Assembly (NCBI GenBank): GCA_003538615.1
Contig: DPRT01000192.1
Location: 2,315-12,966, forward strand
Direction: 5' to 3'
DNA from: Holophagaceae bacterium
GTDB lineage: Bacteria; Acidobacteriota; Holophagae; Holophagales; Holophagaceae
DNA: 10,652 bases
In this document: piece by piece, positions 7,567 through 10,652 of the stretch
Numbering within the stretch: the first letter of the stretch is position 1
How the letters are laid out: every line of letters starts with the position of its first letter
Made by a program: the position numbers and the translations under genes
Notes under the pieces: generated by a model
What the model was told of the DNA's origin: nothing
Database searches by the model: none
Seen by the model: only the letters and a program-made list of their open reading frames with translations

Positions 7567-7638
7567 AACCGCGAATGACGCGAATTGGCGCGAATATAAA
7601 GGGGCATCCATTCGCGTTCATTCGCGCCATTCGCGGTT
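7567..7638. repeat. Large imperfect palindrome of CGCGAAT units
   Basis: Two 29-base arms (7567-7595 and 7610-7638) match as an inverted repeat at 25 of 29 positions, with a 14-base A/G-rich loop. Two of the four mismatches would be G-U pairs in RNA. Each arm holds three spaced copies of CGCGAAT or ATTCGCG. It fills most of the 94-base gap between the thiolase stop and the ftsE start. A TTTTT run (7642-7646) lies three bases past the right arm, so it could act as a terminator for the thiolase. It resembles dispersed extragenic palindromic repeats (REP-like) found in many bacterial genomes; membership in a specific family cannot be shown from one copy. Confidence 0.85.
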
Positions 7639-7647
7639 AGGTTTTTC

Positions 7648-8334
<687 letters not shown>

Positions 8335-8357
8335 AGCAGTCTGGAGAACGGAAGGGC

Positions 8358-8372
8358 GCTAACCTTAGAGCA
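8358..8372 (+). promoter_or_regulatory. Possible -10 region of engB
   Basis: GCTAACCTTAGAGCA contains TAACCT (8360-8365), of the TAnnnT form. It matches the string before the TPR gene (493-507) at 13 of 15 positions. Transcription would begin near 8372, giving engB a leader of about 34 bases. No clear -35 box is seen at the normal distance, so engB may also be read through from ftsE. Confidence 0.3.
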
Positions 8373-8405
8373 GCCCCGACCTTCGTCGTAGCCCCCCGAG
8401 GTCCC

Positions 8406-8993
8406 ATGGCCCAGCCCCTCACCGATGCCCGATTCGTCACCTCCGCCGCCGACGCCAAGAAGCTGGGCGTCTGCCATGCGGAAGTGGCTTTCGTGGGGCG
8501 CAGCAACGTGGGCAAGTCCTCGCTGCTGAATGCCCTGGCGAACCAGAAGCAGCTGGCGCGGGTGTCCAAGACGCCGGGGCGCACACGGCTCATCAACGTG
8601 TTCCTCACGGGCCCGGATCGCTGGATCGTGGATCTGCCGGGCTACGGCTTCGCCACGGGCCCTGCGGCCGAGCGCGCCACCTGGCAGAAGATGGTGGAAG
8701 GCTACCTCACGGGCCGCGCCACCCTGCGCATGGTCTTCGTGCTGGTGGATGCCGAGGTGGGCCCCACCAAGCTGGACCATCAGATGATCGAATGGCTGCG
8801 CTCCGAGAGCCTGCCCCACCGCATCGTCGCCACCAAGGGCGACCAGGTGAAACCCAGCAGGGCCCTCAAGCAGCGCAAGGATGTGGCCGCGGACCTGGGG
8901 CTGCACAGCGCCGACATCGCCTGGGTGAGCGCCGCCAAGGGCACCGGCATCGCCGAACTGCGGCGCGAAGTGGCGGACCTGCTGGAAATCTGA
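8406..8993 (+). CDS. engB: Ribosome biogenesis GTPase EngB (YihA/YsxC)
   Basis: EngB is a small cytoplasmic GTPase needed for assembly of the large ribosomal subunit. The 195-residue length is typical. Motifs are G1 GRSNVGKS (31-38), the switch threonine region SKTPGRT (54-60), G3 DLPGYG (76-81), G4 TKGD (143-146) and G5 SAAKGTG (175-181). VDAEVGPTKLDHQMIEWL (114-131) is the family's conserved helix region. The start at 8406 follows GAGG (8398-8401) by four bases. It lies 71 bases after ftsE on the same strand. Its stop is only four bases from the stop of the convergent VanZ-LpxH gene, leaving no room for a separate terminator. Confidence 0.95.
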   Translation: MAQPLTDARFVTSAADAKKLGVCHAEVAFVGRSNVGKSSLLNALANQKQLARVSKTPGRTRLINVFLTGPDRWIVDLPGYGFATGPAAERATWQKMVEGYLTGRATLRMVFVLVDAEVGPTKLDHQMIEWLRSESLPHRIVATKGDQVKPSRALKQRKDVAADLGLHSADIAWVSAAKGTGIAELRREVADLLEI

Positions 8994-8997
8994 ACCC

Positions 8998-10068
8998 CTA
9001 CAGCGCCTCCACCTTCCCGCCCCGCCACACCATGAACCGCCCCTCGTGGGCCCAGGGCAGGGCGATGCCGTTGGCTTCGACTTCGTGGGTGTGGAAGTGC
9101 CCGGTGAGGAAGGTGGTGCCCGGGTGGGCCAAGGCCGCGGCGCGGAAGGCCTCGCGCGGGAAGGCCAGCTTGTAGGCGGCGTTGGTGGTGCGGAGCTTCC
9201 GCTCCATCCAGGCGGACACCCTGCGGGCCGTGCCGCCGGGCAGGAGGCGGAACAGCAGCCAGAGCGGGCCGGAACGCGACACCAGGTTCCAGAGGCGGTA
9301 CTGGCGGTCGGCGGTGTTGATGAGGTCGCCGTGCTCCCAGGCCAGGGCCTCGTCCTCGAGCGCCCCGCCGATGCCCTCGCCCAGCAGGTCGAAGCGCGCC
9401 GCGTGGCGGTCCAGGAAGTACTCGCGGTTGCCCAGCCACAGCCCCACCCAGCAGCCCACGGCGCGGCGCCCGTCCACCCAGGCGAGGAAGGCGCGCTGAG
9501 GATCCGTCTCCATCCCGGGGAACCCCACCCACACATCGAACACATCGCCCAGGAAGAGCCAGTCGGCCTTCGGATGGGCGGCGGTGGCGGCCTCCAGGCC
9601 GGTGAGGGTGGCGCCCCAGTGGGGATCGGCCACGAGGATGAGGTCACGGGCGGGCTCGGGCCGCCGCATCCGGCCCCGCCACCAGGACAGGGCGCCCAGG
9701 CGCCGCGTGGCCAGCAGCTGGAGGGAACCGGCGGCCAGGGCCAGGGCACCGCCCAGGGTATCGGCCACCCAGTCCCCGAGTTCGGAGGCGCGGCCCGGCA
9801 CGAAGCGCTGATGCCACTCGTCGGAGGCGCCGTAGAGGGCCACGGCGGCGAGGATCAGGAGATGGCGGCGGTAGAGGGGCAGCCCCGGCACCGAGTGCCG
9901 CAGGGCCAGGTCCAGGGCGAGGGCGAGGGCGCCGAAAGCCGCCGCATGGCCGATCTTGTCCAGGGGCGGCGGCAGTTGGAGCCCGCCCGGGTAGTGGGAC
10001 TGGGCGCTCAGCCAGAAGATCATCCCGGCCACGGCCAGGGGGAGGAGCCAGAATCCGCGTGCGCGCAT
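8998..10068 (-). CDS. Fusion: VanZ-like membrane domain + LpxH-like metallophosphoesterase
   Basis: One 356-residue frame joins two families. Residues 1-120 are VanZ-like, with about four membrane helices (6-22, 40-57, 69-82, 101-119) and the signatures DKIGHAAAFG (37-46), SDEWHQRFVPGR (82-93) and DWVAD (99-103). Residues 141-356 resemble LpxH, the UDP-2,3-diacylglucosamine pyrophosphatase of lipid A synthesis. Its metal ligands are all present: D148 and H150 in ADPH, D175 in GDVFD, N214 in GNRE, H246 in EHGD, and H324 and H326 in GHFHTH. I re-read the junction (near 9661-9780) and found no stop or frame change. An internal ATG at 9669 (M134) could give a separate LpxH-like protein of about 223 residues. 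The chosen start at 10068 lacks a strong ribosome binding site, but earlier in-frame starts soon run into the upstream gene. LpxH activity is inferred; a related phosphoesterase role is possible. Confidence 0.8.
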   Translation of the reverse strand: MRARGFWLLPLAVAGMIFWLSAQSHYPGGLQLPPPLDKIGHAAAFGALALALDLALRHSVPGLPLYRRHLLILAAVALYGASDEWHQRFVPGRASELGDWVADTLGGALALAAGSLQLLATRRLGALSWWRGRMRRPEPARDLILVADPHWGATLTGLEAATAAHPKADWLFLGDVFDVWVGFPGMETDPQRAFLAWVDGRRAVGCWVGLWLGNREYFLDRHAARFDLLGEGIGGALEDEALAWEHGDLINTADRQYRLWNLVSRSGPLWLLFRLLPGGTARRVSAWMERKLRTTNAAYKLAFPREAFRAAALAHPGTTFLTGHFHTHEVEANGIALPWAHEGRFMVWRGGKVEAL

Positions 10069-10123
10069 GATCCATCCAAGCACAGGCGGGCCCGACGCGG
10101 CCACTTCTGGATGGTGGTTGAAC

Positions 10124-10531
10124 CTACTTCGGGTTCGTCCGCCGCGGGAGCGACTTGGGATCCCACTCGGTCCTGATGCGGGAGATGAGCCCTGAATCAT
10201 CCAGGAGCAGGGTGAAGCGCCCGAGCGCCGGTCCGGCGGGGGCATCGTCCGGGTCGAGGATCTCCCACTCGAACACGACCTGCCGGCCTTCGACCGCCAG
10301 GCCGCGGGACCGCGGGACGCCGCTGGTGGCGACGCCCTTGAAGACCTGCCGGATGTGGGCCTCGATGACCTTGGGCCCCCGGAGGGAGCCGGCCGACAAG
10401 GCGCCCACGAATTCGCAATCCTCCGCGAACAGGGCCTGCATGCCGGCTGCCCGGAATTCGAGCGAGGCGTCCCTGAAGGCCTGGATGGTCCGCCGGGAGG
10501 CGGGGTCCAGGGCGCTGAGGGGATCGGTCAT
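10124..10531 (-). CDS. SnoaL/NTF2-like domain protein
   Basis: This is a 135-residue protein without signal peptide or membrane helix. It follows the SnoaL/NTF2-like layout: an N-terminal helix (12-30, IQAFRDASLEFRAAGMQALF), then the FAEDCEFVG strand (35-43). GPKVIEAHIRQVFKG (52-66) is the typical 'G...I..H...VF' element of this fold. C-terminal antiparallel strands follow (VVFEWEILD, GRFTLLLDDSGLISRIRTEWD). These small cones bind or convert diverse ligands, and no catalytic residues can be assigned here. The start at 10531 has GGA seven bases upstream; a TTG four codons earlier (10543) is less likely. The gene lies 55 bases upstream of the VanZ-LpxH gene on the same strand, so the two may be co-transcribed. 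No promoter is obvious in the short gap after the tRNA terminator. Confidence 0.7.
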   Translation of the reverse strand: MTDPLSALDPASRRTIQAFRDASLEFRAAGMQALFAEDCEFVGALSAGSLRGPKVIEAHIRQVFKGVATSGVPRSRGLAVEGRQVVFEWEILDPDDAPAGPALGRFTLLLDDSGLISRIRTEWDPKSLPRRTNPK

Positions 10532-10578
10532 GGCTGGTTCCAAAGGAAGGAGCGGCTTCGTCCCGGATCGAAAACAGG

Positions 10579-10604
10579 AAGAGCCTAGATTGCTCTAGGC
10601 TCTT
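10579..10604 (-). terminator. Hairpin terminator after the tRNA
   Basis: A perfect 9-bp stem, GAGCCTAGA/TCTAGGCTC (10581-10589 and 10594-10602), extends by two A-T pairs to 11 bp around a four-base loop. It lies five bases past the tRNA 3' end. On the minus strand it is followed by TTCCTGTTTTC, an imperfect U-tract. On the plus strand it ends in TTTT, so it could also stop transcription arriving from the left. Confidence 0.7.
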
Positions 10605-10608
10605 TTGC

Positions 10609-10652
10609 TGGTAGTCCCAAGGGGAATCGAACCCCTGTTCCCGCCGTGAGAG
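10609..10652 (-). tRNA. tRNA-Glu (anticodon CUC), 3' part
   Basis: Only the 3' half lies in the window, from the anticodon loop to the encoded CCA (10609-10611). Read on the minus strand: loop CTCTCAC, anticodon stem GGCGG, a four-base variable loop GAAC, T-arm AGGGG/TTCGATT/CCCCT, acceptor TGGGACT, discriminator A, CCA. With C32 and U33 at the window edge, the anticodon is CUC, for glutamate. The GGCGG stem and four-base variable loop match bacterial tRNA-Glu. The D-arm and 5' acceptor strand (expected AGTCCCA) are outside the window. Confidence 0.85.

Noticed and set aside
7567..7638. CRISPR array or IS terminal inverted repeats
   Set aside because: The CGCGAAT units are only seven bases long, spaced three to five bases apart, and arranged as a single palindrome. 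There are no regular spacers, transposase gene or target duplication.
10108..10129. Small hairpin GAACC/GGTTC at the end of the SnoaL-like gene as a terminator
   Set aside because: The stem is only five base pairs and no T-run follows on the minus strand, so termination is not supported.

Overview
The window is G+C-rich bacterial chromosome with third codon positions almost all G or C. Signs of a Gram-negative cell are an outer-membrane beta-barrel protein, an LpxH-type enzyme domain and several exported proteins. My best guess is an Acidobacteriota bacterium of the Holophagae (Geothrix/Holophaga) type, but that is inferred from gene style and content, not from a marker gene. I see no phage, plasmid, IS element or CRISPR array. 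It looks like a mostly ordinary chromosomal stretch with a few odd genes.

Layout, left to right. (1) 1-416, minus: 5' part of a beta-barrel outer-membrane protein gene, with a promoter in the gap it shares with a divergent gene. (2) 507-1550, plus: a TPR-type protein that may be translated from a leaderless mRNA. (3) 1619-2497, plus: purC (purine synthesis). (4) 2560-6271, minus: a compact three-gene operon running leftwards. A DUF4097-type beta-solenoid protein is followed by two M16-fold (insulinase-like) proteins, the last two overlapping by 4 bp. Both M16 proteins have lost the zinc-binding HxxEH motif. A hairpin terminator at 2519-2540 closes the operon. (5) 6381-7553, plus: a complete acetyl-CoA acetyltransferase (thiolase). 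(6) 7567-7638: a large imperfect palindrome built from CGCGAAT units, between the thiolase and ftsE. (7) 7648-8334 ftsE and 8406-8993 engB (yihA/ysxC), plus: cell division and ribosome assembly; no ftsX follows ftsE. (8) 8998-10068, minus: a single reading frame joining a four-helix VanZ-like membrane domain to a complete LpxH-like metallophosphoesterase. (9) 10124-10531, minus: a SnoaL/NTF2-like protein. (10) 10579-10652, minus: the 3' half of a tRNA-Glu(CUC) and its terminator.

The most unusual items are the operon with two apparently non-catalytic M16 proteins plus an exported beta-solenoid protein, and the VanZ-LpxH fusion. The first suggests a periplasmic or envelope assembly of unknown role. 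The second would tether a lipid A biosynthetic step to the inner membrane. Neither function is proved by the sequence.
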